Positions 1 through 9,979 of a stretch of 64,000 nt of DNA are shown piece after piece; within the stretch, counting starts at the first letter, position 1; every line of letters begins with the position of its first letter. Under the pieces are notes generated by a model. It was given only the letters and a program-made list of their open reading frames with translations, had not been told where the DNA came from and searched no databases. Both the position numbers and the translations under genes were made by a program. This stretch comes from Mangrovibacterium lignilyticum (GTDB taxonomy: Bacteria; Bacteroidota; Bacteroidia; Bacteroidales; Prolixibacteraceae): assembly GCF_010882175.1 (NCBI RefSeq), contig NZ_WKLH01000002.1:124001-188000 (forward strand), written 5' to 3'.

Positions 1-1364
1 TTTTCAACCCGGTAATGGGCATTATAGCCGACCGCACCAGCACGCGCTGGGGAAAATTTCGTCCCTGGGTTTTATGGACTTCAATTCCCTTTGGCTTGTC
101 TGCGATTTTAGCTTTTGCAACGCCGAACTTTAGTCCAAACGGCAAAATCATTTATGCGCTTGGCACTTATGTCTTTTTGGTGTTGATGTATTCGGCCAAC
201 AACCTGCCGTACTCGTCGCTTAGCGGAGTGATGACCGGTAGCATGCAGCAACGCAACAGTATCTCGGCATACCGTTTTACAGCGGCCATGATTTCACAAT
301 TTATCATTCAGGTATTGTTGCTCCCTTTAGCGATCATTTTTGGCGATGGCGATAAAACAGTTGGTTTTGGGAAAGTGATGACGATGTTTGCCATCATTGG
401 CATCGTTTTTTTCATCATCACCTTTTTAACAACCAAAGAACGGATTGTGCCAGAGGCAGAACAGGAAGCAACCGTCAAACAAGACCTTTCAGACTTAAGT
501 AAAAACCGCCCGTGGTTGATGATGTTGGGTGTTATCATCTTTCTGTTTATCACCGTGTCGCTTAAAGGCGGCATGTATGTGTATTATTTTGAAGACTTTG
601 TTAACCGTGAAAAGCTGGGCTTGTTCCTCGAAAATATCGGCTTCAACGGTTTTATCGACGGCTTGAATTCAGCCTTTGTAAAGATTGGTTTGCATGGTTT
701 TCAGTGGCCTGAGGATATTGCGACTTCCGGTTTTAGTTTATTCAATGCATTAGCAACCATTTGCATGATCATCGGAATCATGTTCTCCAAGCGTTTGGCC
801 GATCGTATCGGTAAGCGCGAAGTGTTTAAATGGGGAATCGTCATATCAGCATCCTTTCAATTGTCATTCTTTTTCTTCGGCCCGGGGGCGGTAGGTGCGA
901 TTTTCCTGATTCAGATCATGCATGGTTTGTTCTACGGGCTCACCATTCCTATGCTCTGGGCTATGATTGCCGACGTTGCTGATTATTCAGAATGGAAAAA
1001 CAACCGTCGTGCGACCGCTATCATCTTTTCAGCGATGATTTTCGGATTGAAAGTGGGCTTGAGCGTTGGCGGTGCTTTAGTAGCCGGAATATTGGGCTGG
1101 TTTGGCTATGCAGAGCAGATTGCTGTCCAATCTGATCTGACGGTTCTGGGAATCAAACTGTCCATGAGTGTTTTCCCAACGATCACTTTTGCGGTATCTG
1201 TCATCTTCTTGCTTTTCTACGAGATCGATAAAAAGACCGAGGTTAAGATCGAAAAAGAGCTGGAGGAACGAAGACGAAATAAGAAAGAAAACAAGGTACA
1301 GCCTGTGCCGGTAGTAGCCGATTCCGCAGGCAGTAATCCAATATTGACCAAAATAGAACCATAG
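1..1364 (+). CDS. GPH-family sugar:cation symporter (5' end outside window)
   Basis: Inner-membrane transporter of the glycoside-pentoside-hexuronide:cation symporter family (MFS), which typically imports xylosides or hexuronides with a cation. The reading frame is open from the first bases; the first methionine at 15 is internal, because the residues before it (FNPV) align with the full-length paralogue at 8515-9969, and about 60 residues are missing. The family loop [14 protein letters not shown] is at the start, repeated hydrophobic helices follow, and the conserved [18 protein letters not shown] segment is near 960-1020. The last ~30 residues are charged and rich in Lys/Glu, then low complexity. 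It is followed after 33 bp by a dehydrogenase and heads the visible part of the xylan operon, so xylo-oligosaccharides are the inferred cargo. Family assignment is firm; substrate is inference. Confidence 0.9.
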   Translation, partial: FNPVMGIIADRTSTRWGKFRPWVLWTSIPFGLSAILAFATPNFSPNGKIIYALGTYVFLVLMYSANNLPYSSLSGVMTGSMQQRNSISAYRFTAAMISQFIIQVLLLPLAIIFGDGDKTVGFGKVMTMFAIIGIVFFIITFLTTKERIVPEAEQEATVKQDLSDLSKNRPWLMMLGVIIFLFITVSLKGGMYVYYFEDFVNREKLGLFLENIGFNGFIDGLNSAFVKIGLHGFQWPEDIATSGFSLFNALATICMIIGIMFSKRLADRIGKREVFKWGIVISASFQLSFFFFGPGAVGAIFLIQIMHGLFYGLTIPMLWAMIADVADYSEWKNNRRATAIIFSAMIFGLKVGLSVGGALVAGILGWFGYAEQIAVQSDLTVLGIKLSMSVFPTITFAVSVIFLLFYEIDKKTEVKIEKELEERRRNKKENKVQPVPVVADSAGSNPILTKIEP

Positions 1365-1397
1365 TAATAAAACGTTACCAACTTAAAATTAAAAGGA

Positions 1398-2429
1398 ATG
1401 AAAACAGCAATCATGACCGAACTGGAAAAAGTAGAGATTCAGGAAACAGCGATTCCGGTTCCAACAGCGAATGAAGTTTTAGTGAAAATAGAATATGTAG
1501 GCGTGTGTGGCTCCGATTTGCATTATTATGAGCATGGCCGCATCAGTAATTTCATTGTTGAAACACCTTTTGTGTTGGGACATGAGTGTGCCGGAACAGT
1601 GGAGAAAGTGGGCGAAAGCGTGAGCCATTTGAAAGTCGGCGATCGGGTAGCTTTGGAGCCGGGAAAAACCTGTGGCGTGTGTGAGCACTGCAAGTCGGGA
1701 AAATACAACCTGTGTCCGGATGTCATCTTCTTCGCGACACCACCGGTGCCTGGAACTTTTCAGGAATATGTAACCCACGAAGCCGGTTTATGTTTCAAGT
1801 TGCCGGATAATGTAAGTACGATGGAAGGTGCGTTAATTGAACCTTTGGCCGTTGGTTTCCATGCTGCCATTCAAGGTGGTGCATCGGTGGGGCAAACAGC
1901 GGTTGTTACCGGTGCCGGCGCAATTGGCTTGGTGAGCTTGTTGGCAATGAAAGCCATGGGCGTGTCGAAAGTGTACGTGGTAGATGTGTTGCCGAAACGC
2001 TTGGAAAAGGCGCTTGAATTGGGTGCGACTGGAGTGATCAACGGGATGGAAGAAGACGCGGTCGCAAAGATTATGGAACTGACAGAAGGCGAAGGAGTGG
2101 ATCTTTCGATTGAAACTGCCGGAACTGAAATTACCATGACACAGTTGCTGAAAATGGCCAAGAAAGGTTCGACGGTTGTGTTTGTCGGATACAGCGCAAA
2201 AGAAACAGTGAGCCTGCCGGTTAACCTGATCATGGATAAAGAATTGTCAATCCAGTCGGTTTTCCGTTACCGGAATATCTTCCCGCTGGCCATTGAAAGC
2301 GTTGCTGCCGGTATTGTGCCAATCAAAGACATTGTGTCGGACTCTTTTGACTTCGACGATATTCAAAATGGCCTGCAAAACTGTGTGAAGAATAAAGCCG
2401 ATATCGTGAAAGCGGTTATAAAACTTTGA
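1398..2429 (+). CDS. Zinc-dependent medium-chain dehydrogenase, xylitol/sorbitol dehydrogenase type
   Basis: Cytoplasmic NAD(P)-dependent polyol or sugar dehydrogenase of the MDR superfamily, 343 residues, the usual length. The N-terminal GroES-like domain shows the catalytic-zinc Cys of GVCGSD and the GHE motif (GHECAGTVEKVGE). The structural-zinc cysteines follow as C-x2-C-x2-C-x7-C (residues about 92-106). The Rossmann segment GAGAIGLVSLLAMKAMG binds the nucleotide. It lies between a GPH transporter and a GH43, only 3 bp ahead of the GH43 start, so it is co-transcribed with xylan genes. Xylitol (or L-arabinitol/L-iditol) oxidation to the ketopentose is the most natural role, but the substrate cannot be read from sequence. 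No xylose isomerase or xylulokinase is in the window. Confidence 0.85.
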   Translation: MKTAIMTELEKVEIQETAIPVPTANEVLVKIEYVGVCGSDLHYYEHGRISNFIVETPFVLGHECAGTVEKVGESVSHLKVGDRVALEPGKTCGVCEHCKSGKYNLCPDVIFFATPPVPGTFQEYVTHEAGLCFKLPDNVSTMEGALIEPLAVGFHAAIQGGASVGQTAVVTGAGAIGLVSLLAMKAMGVSKVYVVDVLPKRLEKALELGATGVINGMEEDAVAKIMELTEGEGVDLSIETAGTEITMTQLLKMAKKGSTVVFVGYSAKETVSLPVNLIMDKELSIQSVFRYRNIFPLAIESVAAGIVPIKDIVSDSFDFDDIQNGLQNCVKNKADIVKAVIKL

Positions 2430-2432
2430 TGT

Positions 2433-4013
2433 ATGGATCGTCAATATTTTGAAAATCCGATTCTGAGTGGCTTCTATCCCGACCCTTCCATCTGTCGGGT
2501 GGGCGACGATTACTACCTGGTAACGTCATCCTTTGTGTACTACCCCGGCTTGCCGATTTTCCACAGCAAGGACCTGGTCAACTGGCAACAAATCGGGCAT
2601 GGTATTCACCGCATCAATCAGCTTGACTATAAGAATTGTGAGACATCTTTAGGTTTGTGGGCACCTACCATCAGATATCACAAAGGGCGTTTTTATATTA
2701 TAAACACCTTTGTGTCTGAGGGTAGGGAAGCTCGCAGAGATAACTACATAATAACTGCAGAAAAACCGGAGGGCCCCTGGAGCGATCCGGTTTTTGTTGC
2801 GGGCGCCGACGGGATTGACTCGTCGCTGTTTTTCGATGACGACGGCCGCGTTTGGTATGCCGGTAATTGTATCATCCCCTACGACAAGCAAGAGTACGAG
2901 GGCCATCACGCAATTTATTTGTGTGAGCTGGATCCGGAGACTTTCCAAATCATCGGCGACAAGAAAATCGTCTGGAACGGGAATCGTACTACCAGCAAAT
3001 GGATTGAAGCACCGCATATCTATAAGAAGGGTGGTTTTTATTACATGATTGTGGCAGAGGGCGGTACGTTCACCAACCACAGTGTGATGATGGCGCGGGC
3101 TAAAGAGATTGATGGTCATTATGAGATTTGCCCTCGTAACCCGATTGTTTCGCACCGGCATGTGTCGCTGATGAACCCCATTTCGGTGGTTGGCCATGCC
3201 GACATTGTGGAAACACAAAACGGCGAATGGTGGATGGTTTTGCTAGGTGTGAGACCTTACGAAGGAATCAATTACAACCTTGGGCGCGAAACCTTTTTGG
3301 CTCCGATCATTTGGGATGAAGATGGCTGGATTCGACTGGACACGCCTTATGGGTTGATTCAGGAAAAAGAGCGTCGCCCGAATTTGCCGGAACATCCTTT
3401 CCATGTGAAGATGGTACGGGACGATTTTCATGGTGAAATCGACCTTGTTTGGAACACGGTCCATCCGTATTCAACCGGTTTTTTTAGCTTGAATGAACAC
3501 CCCGGGCACTTGCGTATTCATTTGCAGCCCGAAGTCATTCACGAAATCTGTACACCCGCTTTTGTGGGACGCAGACAGCAGCATAAGAATTTTGAGGCCA
3601 GTTGTTTAATGGCGTTCGATCCAAAGGCTGATAACGAAGAAGCAGGAATGGTTTTGTTGAGTGATCATCGGTTCAACTACGTTTTTGTTGCAGGCCGGCA
3701 AGGAGAAGAATATGTTATACGGCTATACAAGACTGAAAGCGGTAAAAATATTTTGATAAGCGAGGCGAAAGGGGTATTTTCAAAAACTGTCATATTAACA
3801 ATAAGTGCAACGGATTTGGAGTACAGCTTTTATTACCAGTTGCCGGGTGGCGAGAAAACGCTCTTTGTGGCCAATCAAAAAGCATCGCTGCTAAGTTCAA
3901 CGGTTAACGAAGGTTTCACCGGCACTTACATTGGAATGTATGCCAGTTCGAACAAGCAGCAATCGGGTAATTATGCCGATTTCGATTGGTTCGAGTATAA
4001 GGCGTTGACCTAA
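2433..4013 (+). CDS. Intracellular GH43 beta-xylosidase / arabinofuranosidase with C-terminal beta-sandwich
   Basis: Glycoside hydrolase family 43, 526 residues. The N-terminal five-bladed propeller has the three expected acids: general base Asp17 in FYPDPS, pKa-modulating Asp129 in GIDSSLFFDDDG and general acid Glu192 in IEAPHIY. From about residue 330 a concanavalin-like domain of the GH43 C-terminal type follows (AFVGRRQQHKNFEAS, then EEAGMVLLSD). There is no signal peptide, so the enzyme is probably cytoplasmic and acts on imported xylo-oligosaccharides. Start and upstream stop are 3 bp apart, and the GH115 gene follows after 14 bp: a tight operon. A secreted relative lies at 17763-19388. 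Xylosidase versus arabinofuranosidase activity is not decided by the visible motifs. Confidence 0.9.
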   Translation: MDRQYFENPILSGFYPDPSICRVGDDYYLVTSSFVYYPGLPIFHSKDLVNWQQIGHGIHRINQLDYKNCETSLGLWAPTIRYHKGRFYIINTFVSEGREARRDNYIITAEKPEGPWSDPVFVAGADGIDSSLFFDDDGRVWYAGNCIIPYDKQEYEGHHAIYLCELDPETFQIIGDKKIVWNGNRTTSKWIEAPHIYKKGGFYYMIVAEGGTFTNHSVMMARAKEIDGHYEICPRNPIVSHRHVSLMNPISVVGHADIVETQNGEWWMVLLGVRPYEGINYNLGRETFLAPIIWDEDGWIRLDTPYGLIQEKERRPNLPEHPFHVKMVRDDFHGEIDLVWNTVHPYSTGFFSLNEHPGHLRIHLQPEVIHEICTPAFVGRRQQHKNFEASCLMAFDPKADNEEAGMVLLSDHRFNYVFVAGRQGEEYVIRLYKTESGKNILISEAKGVFSKTVILTISATDLEYSFYYQLPGGEKTLFVANQKASLLSSTVNEGFTGTYIGMYASSNKQQSGNYADFDWFEYKALT

Positions 4014-4027
4014 CAGAACTAAAAACC

Positions 4028-6568
4028 ATGGCTAACAGATTTTCTTTACGGCTAATATTTGCCTCGGTATTTGTTTTCTTGTTGATTTCTACAGGAAAAC
4101 TGATGGCCGAAGGGGGAGATAAGCTGGTTTTGTTTGAAAAAAATGAAACTGGATTTGTCTTGTCTGACGAAGGTCGGACAGCGACCATCATTTTGGGAAG
4201 TGACGAATATAAAGGTGTCAAGTATGTAACCAATCTTTTTGTCGAGGATTTGAAGCGAATTGGCCTGGCTGAACCCAAGCTGGTTATTGGCGATGTTCCC
4301 GCCGAAACGAATATTGTGTTGATAGGAACAGTTGGGCAAAATCCCGTGCTCGATGAATTGGAGAAATCCGGGAAACTGGATTTATCAGAACTTCGCGGGC
4401 AGTGGGAGAAAAGCCTGGTTCAGGTTGTTGAAAATCCGTTTCCGGGAGTTGACAAAGCGCTGGTTTTGGCCGGTAGCGACAAGCGCGGAACTATTTATGC
4501 TATGCTGAATTTATCGCGTGCCATGGGTGTTTCACCTTGGTACTGGTGGGCCGATGTACCGGTTAATCAGCATTCGGTAGTTTCCATCAACCCTGGTCGT
4601 TTCGTGACCGACAGCCCGAAAGTGAACTATCGTGGGATTTTTCTGAATGATGAAGAACCGGCTTTGGGAGGCTGGGTACGAGATAATTTTGGCGACTTTA
4701 ATGGGAAATTTTACAGTCATGTGTTTGAGCTGATTCTTCGACTGCGGGGGAATTACCTTTGGCCGGCCATGTGGGGGAAAGCCTTTTTTGATGACGATCC
4801 GGAAAATGGTCGTTTGGCTGACGAGCTGGGTGTTGTGATCGGAACGTCGCACCACGAGCCGCTGGGCCGCGCACACGATGAATGGCGTCGCTACGGTTCA
4901 GGCCCCTGGGATTTTAGTAAAAATGCCAAAGTGCTCACCGACTTTTGGGCCAAAGGCATGGAGCGCATGAAAGACTACGAGACCATTGTGACGGTTGGTA
5001 TGCGTGGTGATGGCGACGAAGCGATGAGCGAAGGAACGAACATTGCTTTGCTGGAAAAAATCGTTCGCGACCAGCGGAAGATCATCAGCAAAGTAACCGG
5101 CAAGAAGGCCGAAGAAACACCGCAAATGTGGGCCTTGTACAAAGAAGTGCAGGACTATTACGATAGAGGCATGCGTGTGCCTGACGATGTGACCTTGTTG
5201 CTGTGCGACGACAACTGGGGCGATGTACGTAAACTGCCGAACATCAATCCTCCGGCTCATCCCGGAGGATATGGCATGTATTATCATTTCGATTATGTTG
5301 GCGGGCCACGAAACTATAAATGGACTAATGTGAGCCAAATTCAACGGGTTTGGGAGCAAATGAATTTGACATACAGTCATGGCGTCGATAAGGTTTGGAT
5401 TGTCAATGTTGGTGATTTGAAGCCGATGGAATACCCGATCAGTTTCTTTTTGGACATGGCCTGGAATCCCGATCAGTTCAATGCACAAAACTTGTTTCAG
5501 CATACAGTTAACTGGTGTGCTGAGCAGTTTGGCGAGAACTATGCCGAGGACGCTGCACGGGTCATCGACCTGTACACAAAATACAATCACCGGGTGACGC
5601 CTGAGCTGTTGGATGAAAACACTTTCAGTCTGGAAAATTACAACGAGTTCGAGCGCGTGCGTAACGATTATCGAGGTTTGGCGCTGGAGGCGCTGCGTTT
5701 GTATAACCTGATTCCGAATGCATCCAAGGACGCGTTTGACCAGCTCGTGCTGTTCCCGACAAATGCCTGTTCGAACCTTTACGAAATGTACTATGCCGTG
5801 GCAAGAAACCACCAGTTGGCGGCGGCGAATAATCCGGAAGCGAATGATTGGGCTGCTGAAGTGCAGCAGTGCTTTGATCGCGATTCCCTGTTGACGGTTC
5901 ATTACAACCAGCAAATCGCGGGCGGTAAATGGAATCATCAAATGGATCAGATCAGGATTGGCTACATCGATTGGCAACAGCCCGATGTGCGAAAGATGCC
6001 GGAGGTTTTCCGGGTTGAAGTGCCGGAAATTCCAAATTCGGAGAAAGTTTTCGTGGAGGAAGATGGCTATATCTCTATCCCGGCAGAGAACTTTCAGGAG
6101 GCAAAAGGAACCCGTAAAATTCACTGGGAAGTGATTCCAGAACTGGGAAAAACAGGCTCGGCCATAACTACTTTCCCGCAAAACGAATACCCGGCAGAGA
6201 CGGATTCTGTCTATCTGCAGTATGCCGTTCAGTTTAAGACAACCGGAAAATTCGATGTGCATGTGTTGGTTTCTCCCAGCTTGAATTTCAATGCTAACAA
6301 GGGATTGCGTTATGCGATTTCTGTTGATAATGGAGAAGAACAAATTGTCAACATGAATGGTGAGTATCGCGGAGAGCTGGGGCAATGGCAGGCCGACCGG
6401 ATTATTGAAAAGACGACGCAACACGAGATAAGTGCCCCCGGAGTACATCAGTTGCGGATTCGGGTGCTGGAGCCGGGAATCGTGCTTCAAAAAATACTAA
6501 TCGACTGCGGCGGGCTGAAACCGAGTTTCCTGGGAGCGCCGCAAAGTGAACTAATAAAGCCGGACTAA
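4028..6568 (+). CDS. GH115 xylan alpha-1,2-glucuronidase
   Basis: Exported enzyme of family GH115, which removes (4-O-methyl)-glucuronic acid from xylan. The 846-residue length is typical. A signal peptide is visible (hydrophobic residues 7-24, cleavage after KLMA). The conserved core includes RGIFLNDEEPAL, LRLRGNYLWPAMWGKAF, GTSHHEPLGRAHDEW, VTVGMRGDGDEAM and LLLCDDNWGDVRKLP, followed by HPGGYGMYYHFDYVGGPR. The last ~170 residues form the beta-rich C-terminal domain of this family. Its stop is directly followed by the ATG of the esterase gene. Presence of a GH115 says the target is glucurono(arabino)xylan. A 530-residue antisense open frame at 4898-6490 is a coding shadow. Confidence 0.95.
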   Translation: MANRFSLRLIFASVFVFLLISTGKLMAEGGDKLVLFEKNETGFVLSDEGRTATIILGSDEYKGVKYVTNLFVEDLKRIGLAEPKLVIGDVPAETNIVLIGTVGQNPVLDELEKSGKLDLSELRGQWEKSLVQVVENPFPGVDKALVLAGSDKRGTIYAMLNLSRAMGVSPWYWWADVPVNQHSVVSINPGRFVTDSPKVNYRGIFLNDEEPALGGWVRDNFGDFNGKFYSHVFELILRLRGNYLWPAMWGKAFFDDDPENGRLADELGVVIGTSHHEPLGRAHDEWRRYGSGPWDFSKNAKVLTDFWAKGMERMKDYETIVTVGMRGDGDEAMSEGTNIALLEKIVRDQRKIISKVTGKKAEETPQMWALYKEVQDYYDRGMRVPDDVTLLLCDDNWGDVRKLPNINPPAHPGGYGMYYHFDYVGGPRNYKWTNVSQIQRVWEQMNLTYSHGVDKVWIVNVGDLKPMEYPISFFLDMAWNPDQFNAQNLFQHTVNWCAEQFGENYAEDAARVIDLYTKYNHRVTPELLDENTFSLENYNEFERVRNDYRGLALEALRLYNLIPNASKDAFDQLVLFPTNACSNLYEMYYAVARNHQLAAANNPEANDWAAEVQQCFDRDSLLTVHYNQQIAGGKWNHQMDQIRIGYIDWQQPDVRKMPEVFRVEVPEIPNSEKVFVEEDGYISIPAENFQEAKGTRKIHWEVIPELGKTGSAITTFPQNEYPAETDSVYLQYAVQFKTTGKFDVHVLVSPSLNFNANKGLRYAISVDNGEEQIVNMNGEYRGELGQWQADRIIEKTTQHEISAPGVHQLRIRVLEPGIVLQKILIDCGGLKPSFLGAPQSELIKPD

Positions 6569-8488
6569 ATGAAATATAAAGGAAGTGAAATCTGGATTCT
6601 GCTGATTGTATTGCTTGGCCTGGGGGTGTCGACTCAGGCAGCTGTGAAACTGCCCCGTTTGGTGAGCAATGGCATGGTGTTACAGCGCGATGTGCCGATC
6701 AAAATCTGGGGGTGGGCAGATTCGGGCGAAAAAGTGAACGTTGAATTCAAGGGAGAAAACTATAACACGAAAGCGGACAAGAATGGAAACTGGGCGATAG
6801 ACCTGCCTGCAACAGCAGCCGGTGGACCTTACGCATTGAAAGTAAATGAAATTGAACTGACGGATATTTTGATTGGAGATGTGTGGTTGTGTTCGGGGCA
6901 GTCGAATATGGAATTGCCAATTCGCCGGGTGATGGATTTGTACAAAGATGAAATCAGGCAGGTGAATAACCCGCAAATTCGATTGTTTAAAGTGCCGATG
7001 CGCTATGTCTTTACCGATGCGAAAGCGGATTACGAAGGGGGCGATTGGAAGACAGCGACCGCCGAAAACAGACTGGATTTCTCTGCGGTTGCTTATTTCG
7101 TCGCTGCCGATTTGTATCAAAAATACCAGGTTCCGATTGGGCTGATTAGCTCCGCCGTTGGCGGCTCACCGGCTGAAGCCTGGCTGAGCGAGACGAGCTT
7201 GAAGAAATACCCGCACTATTGGGAGACTGCTCAACAATGCCGTTCTGCAGCTTTTGTTGACAGCGTAAAATCGGCCGATCAAAATCGAATCCGGGATTGG
7301 CATAATGAACTGAATCAAAAAGATTCCGGTGTGAATCGTTGGTCGACAGGTGATGCTGAAGTGTCTGACTGGCCCGGGATTTCCTTGCCCGGATACTGGA
7401 GCGAGCAAAATATCGCGTTCAAAAACGGTTCGGTTTGGTTTTGCAAAGAATTTGAGCTGACAGATGAATTGGCGGGAGAGGATGCCATTCTCCGCCTGGG
7501 GCGTATCATTGATGCGGATTCAGCCTTTGTGAACGGCACGTTCGTTGGCACCATTTCCTACCAATATCCACCGCGAATTTACAAGGTGCCCGCTTCTGTG
7601 TTGAAGACCGGTAAAAACCAGCTGATGGTTCGGGTGATTAGCCAAAGCGGCAGGGGAGGCTTTATGCCGGATAAACCTTATGCGCTGCGTTTTCCGTCGG
7701 ACACGATCGACTTGACCGGGCAATGGCATTACCGGATGGGTACTGAGATGCCCTCGTTGGATTCGCAGACCTTCTTTCAATATAAACCCGGCGGACTTTA
7801 CAGCGGGATGATTCATCCGGCGCTGAATTACACGCTGAAGGGAGTGATTTGGTACCAGGGCGAATCGAACACGGACCGGCCGGGAGAGTACCGACAGTTA
7901 TTCGGCGATCTGATTTTGGATTGGCGGACTCAGTTCCAACGTCTTGAGTTGCCCTTCCTGTTTGTGCAGTTAGCCAACCTGGGTGAGCCTCAGAAATTGC
8001 CGGCCGAAAGTAATTGGGCCGAATTGCGCGATGCGCAGCGCCGCACACTCGAACTTCCCAAAACCGGAATGGCCGTGATCTGCGACATCGGTGAATGGAA
8101 TGACATTCATCCTTTAAATAAAAAAGAAGTTGCCCGTCGCTTGTCATTGCAGGCACAGCATGTTGCCTATGACGATAGCACTGTCGTTTACAGTGGCCCA
8201 CTTTACAAAGCAATGGAAGTTAAAGCTGGCAGTATCATCGTGACTTTCGGCTCGGTGGGATCAGGGCTATTCACCAATAGCCTGCTTCAAGGTTTTCAGG
8301 TTGCCGGAGAGGATGGCCGGTTCGAATGGGCTCATGCAGTGGTCCTCCATAAAAATACAGTGAGAGTGTGGAGTGAGAATGTAGCAATCCCAACAACGGT
8401 TCGATATGGCTGGGCCGATAACCCGGCCGATGCGAACCTGAAAAATAAGGAAGGACTTCCGGCTTCTCCGTTTTCAACAAACAACTAA
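6569..8488 (+). CDS. Exported SASA-type (sialate O-acetylesterase-like) carbohydrate acetylesterase
   Basis: Probable acetyl-xylan esterase of the SGNH-like SASA/DUF303 family, 639 residues with a signal peptide (hydrophobic residues 8-25, cleavage near TQAA). The catalytic serine lies in LCSGQSNMELPI. Supporting motifs are GGSPAEAWLS, GVIWYQGESNT and the catalytic-His segment DIHPLNKKEVARRLS near the end. A beta-sandwich domain like the sugar-binding domain of GH2 is inserted at about residues 265-385 (VWFCKEFEL ... SAFVNGTFVG), as in many Bacteroidota homologues. It begins immediately after the GH115 stop without any gap, implying translational coupling. Deacetylation of xylan is inferred from context; the family also acts on sialic acids. 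Confidence 0.88.
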   Translation: MKYKGSEIWILLIVLLGLGVSTQAAVKLPRLVSNGMVLQRDVPIKIWGWADSGEKVNVEFKGENYNTKADKNGNWAIDLPATAAGGPYALKVNEIELTDILIGDVWLCSGQSNMELPIRRVMDLYKDEIRQVNNPQIRLFKVPMRYVFTDAKADYEGGDWKTATAENRLDFSAVAYFVAADLYQKYQVPIGLISSAVGGSPAEAWLSETSLKKYPHYWETAQQCRSAAFVDSVKSADQNRIRDWHNELNQKDSGVNRWSTGDAEVSDWPGISLPGYWSEQNIAFKNGSVWFCKEFELTDELAGEDAILRLGRIIDADSAFVNGTFVGTISYQYPPRIYKVPASVLKTGKNQLMVRVISQSGRGGFMPDKPYALRFPSDTIDLTGQWHYRMGTEMPSLDSQTFFQYKPGGLYSGMIHPALNYTLKGVIWYQGESNTDRPGEYRQLFGDLILDWRTQFQRLELPFLFVQLANLGEPQKLPAESNWAELRDAQRRTLELPKTGMAVICDIGEWNDIHPLNKKEVARRLSLQAQHVAYDDSTVVYSGPLYKAMEVKAGSIIVTFGSVGSGLFTNSLLQGFQVAGEDGRFEWAHAVVLHKNTVRVWSENVAIPTTVRYGWADNPADANLKNKEGLPASPFSTNN

Positions 8489-8514
8489 AACACGAACCCA
8501 ATAACACAGACCTA

Positions 8515-9969
8515 ATGACTACAAATTCTCAAAAAATCTCCATCGTGGAGAAGATCGGGTATAGCCTTGGAGACTTGGCTGCGAACCTGGTATTTCAAAC
8601 CTTAATTACCTATCTGGCCTTTTTCTATACCGATATTTACGGGTTGAAGAACAACGATGCTTCAATCATTATGTTGTCGGTCGGATTGGTAGCGGCTTTT
8701 CTTTTCAACCCGATTATTGGCGCTGTTGCCGACCGCACAAAATCGCGCTGGGGTAAATTCCGTCCCTGGATTTTATTTACGGCTGTTCCGCTTGGGGTGA
8801 TGGCCTTGCTGGCCTTTTCAACGCCTCATTTTGCCTACAAAGGAAAGCTGATTTATGCGGCGGCAACCTACAGCTTATTGTTGTTGCTTTACGCATCCAG
8901 CAACCTGCCTTATTCAGCTTTAAGCGGCGTGATAACCGGCGATATGAGCGATCGTAACAGTATCTCGTCCTATCGTTTTGCGGCAGTGATGTTTGCGCAG
9001 TTTTTTGTGCAGGTCTTTATGTTACCGATTATCGAATTTGCAGGTAAAGGTGACAAAGCAGCAGGCATGGAAACGGTGATGACCTGGCTGGCCATCGTTG
9101 GAACAGTGATGTTGCTGATTACCTTTTTCACGACCAGGGAGCGGATTGTGCCTACGGCGGAACAAGCGTCCAGTCTAAAAGAAGATCTTTCGGATTTAGT
9201 TAAAAACCGGCCCTGGCTGATCATGCTGACCGTTACAATTTTGATTTTTGTGACGCTGGCGATAAAAGGCGGGGCGCATGTGTTTTACTTCAACAATTAT
9301 GTCGATGCTGTTGCCCTCGAGAATTTTATCAGCCCCATATTGGCTGTCTTATCGGGCATTGGTTTAAACTTCTTTGGTAACGATCCTGTTTCTGCCGGCT
9401 TTGGTTTGTTTAATGCGGGAGGGATCATTTTCATGATGGTTGGCATTGCGTTGTCGAAGAGGCTGGCCGATAAATACGGAAAGCGCGACGTGTACATGTC
9501 GGGGCTTTTTATATCCACCTTATTCATTCTGATTTTTTATGTCTTCCCGCCCAAAAGTGTTCTGTTAATGTTCACTTCCCAGATGTTGTACGGGCTTTTT
9601 TATGGTGTTACCATACCGGTGCTGTGGGCGATGATTGCCGATGTTGCTGACTATTCGGAATGGAAGAACAACCGCCGCGCAACAGCGATCATTTTTTCGG
9701 CAATGATGGTTGGACTGAAAGCAGGTCTTTCAATAGGAGGGGCATTGGTTGCCTGGATCTTGGGCTTGTACGGTTACCTGCATCAGGATGCGGTAGCTGC
9801 CGGGCAGGAGCTCATTCAGCCTGAATCGGTTTCAGCCGGTGTTAAAATGCTGATGAGTGTGTACCCGGCGATTCCGTTTCTATTGGCTTTTGTGTTGCTT
9901 TTCTTCTATCTTATTAATAAAAAGATGGAAGTGCAGATTGAACAGGATTTGATTGACAGACGAAAATAA
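8515..9969 (+). CDS. GPH-family sugar:cation symporter (second copy)
   Basis: Full-length (484 residues) inner-membrane GPH symporter, clearly paralogous to the truncated one at 1-1364: both share [14 protein letters not shown]-type loop, the [10 protein letters not shown] segment and [20 protein letters not shown]. About twelve hydrophobic helices are visible, with the family N-terminus [13 protein letters not shown]. It begins 26 bp after the esterase and is followed after 10 bp by the GH10 gene, so it belongs to the same operon. Two GPH transporters in one xylan operon suggest different cargos, for example neutral versus glucuronic-acid-decorated oligosaccharides, but this is inference. 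Confidence 0.92.
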   Translation: MTTNSQKISIVEKIGYSLGDLAANLVFQTLITYLAFFYTDIYGLKNNDASIIMLSVGLVAAFLFNPIIGAVADRTKSRWGKFRPWILFTAVPLGVMALLAFSTPHFAYKGKLIYAAATYSLLLLLYASSNLPYSALSGVITGDMSDRNSISSYRFAAVMFAQFFVQVFMLPIIEFAGKGDKAAGMETVMTWLAIVGTVMLLITFFTTRERIVPTAEQASSLKEDLSDLVKNRPWLIMLTVTILIFVTLAIKGGAHVFYFNNYVDAVALENFISPILAVLSGIGLNFFGNDPVSAGFGLFNAGGIIFMMVGIALSKRLADKYGKRDVYMSGLFISTLFILIFYVFPPKSVLLMFTSQMLYGLFYGVTIPVLWAMIADVADYSEWKNNRRATAIIFSAMMVGLKAGLSIGGALVAWILGLYGYLHQDAVAAGQELIQPESVSAGVKMLMSVYPAIPFLLAFVLLFFYLINKKMEVQIEQDLIDRRK

Positions 9970-9979
9970 AAACAGAAAG

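Noticed and set aside
4898-6490. 530-codon open frame on the - strand
   Set aside because: It is antisense to the GH115 gene, whose conserved motifs are intact; its product has no recognisable domain. Coding shadow.
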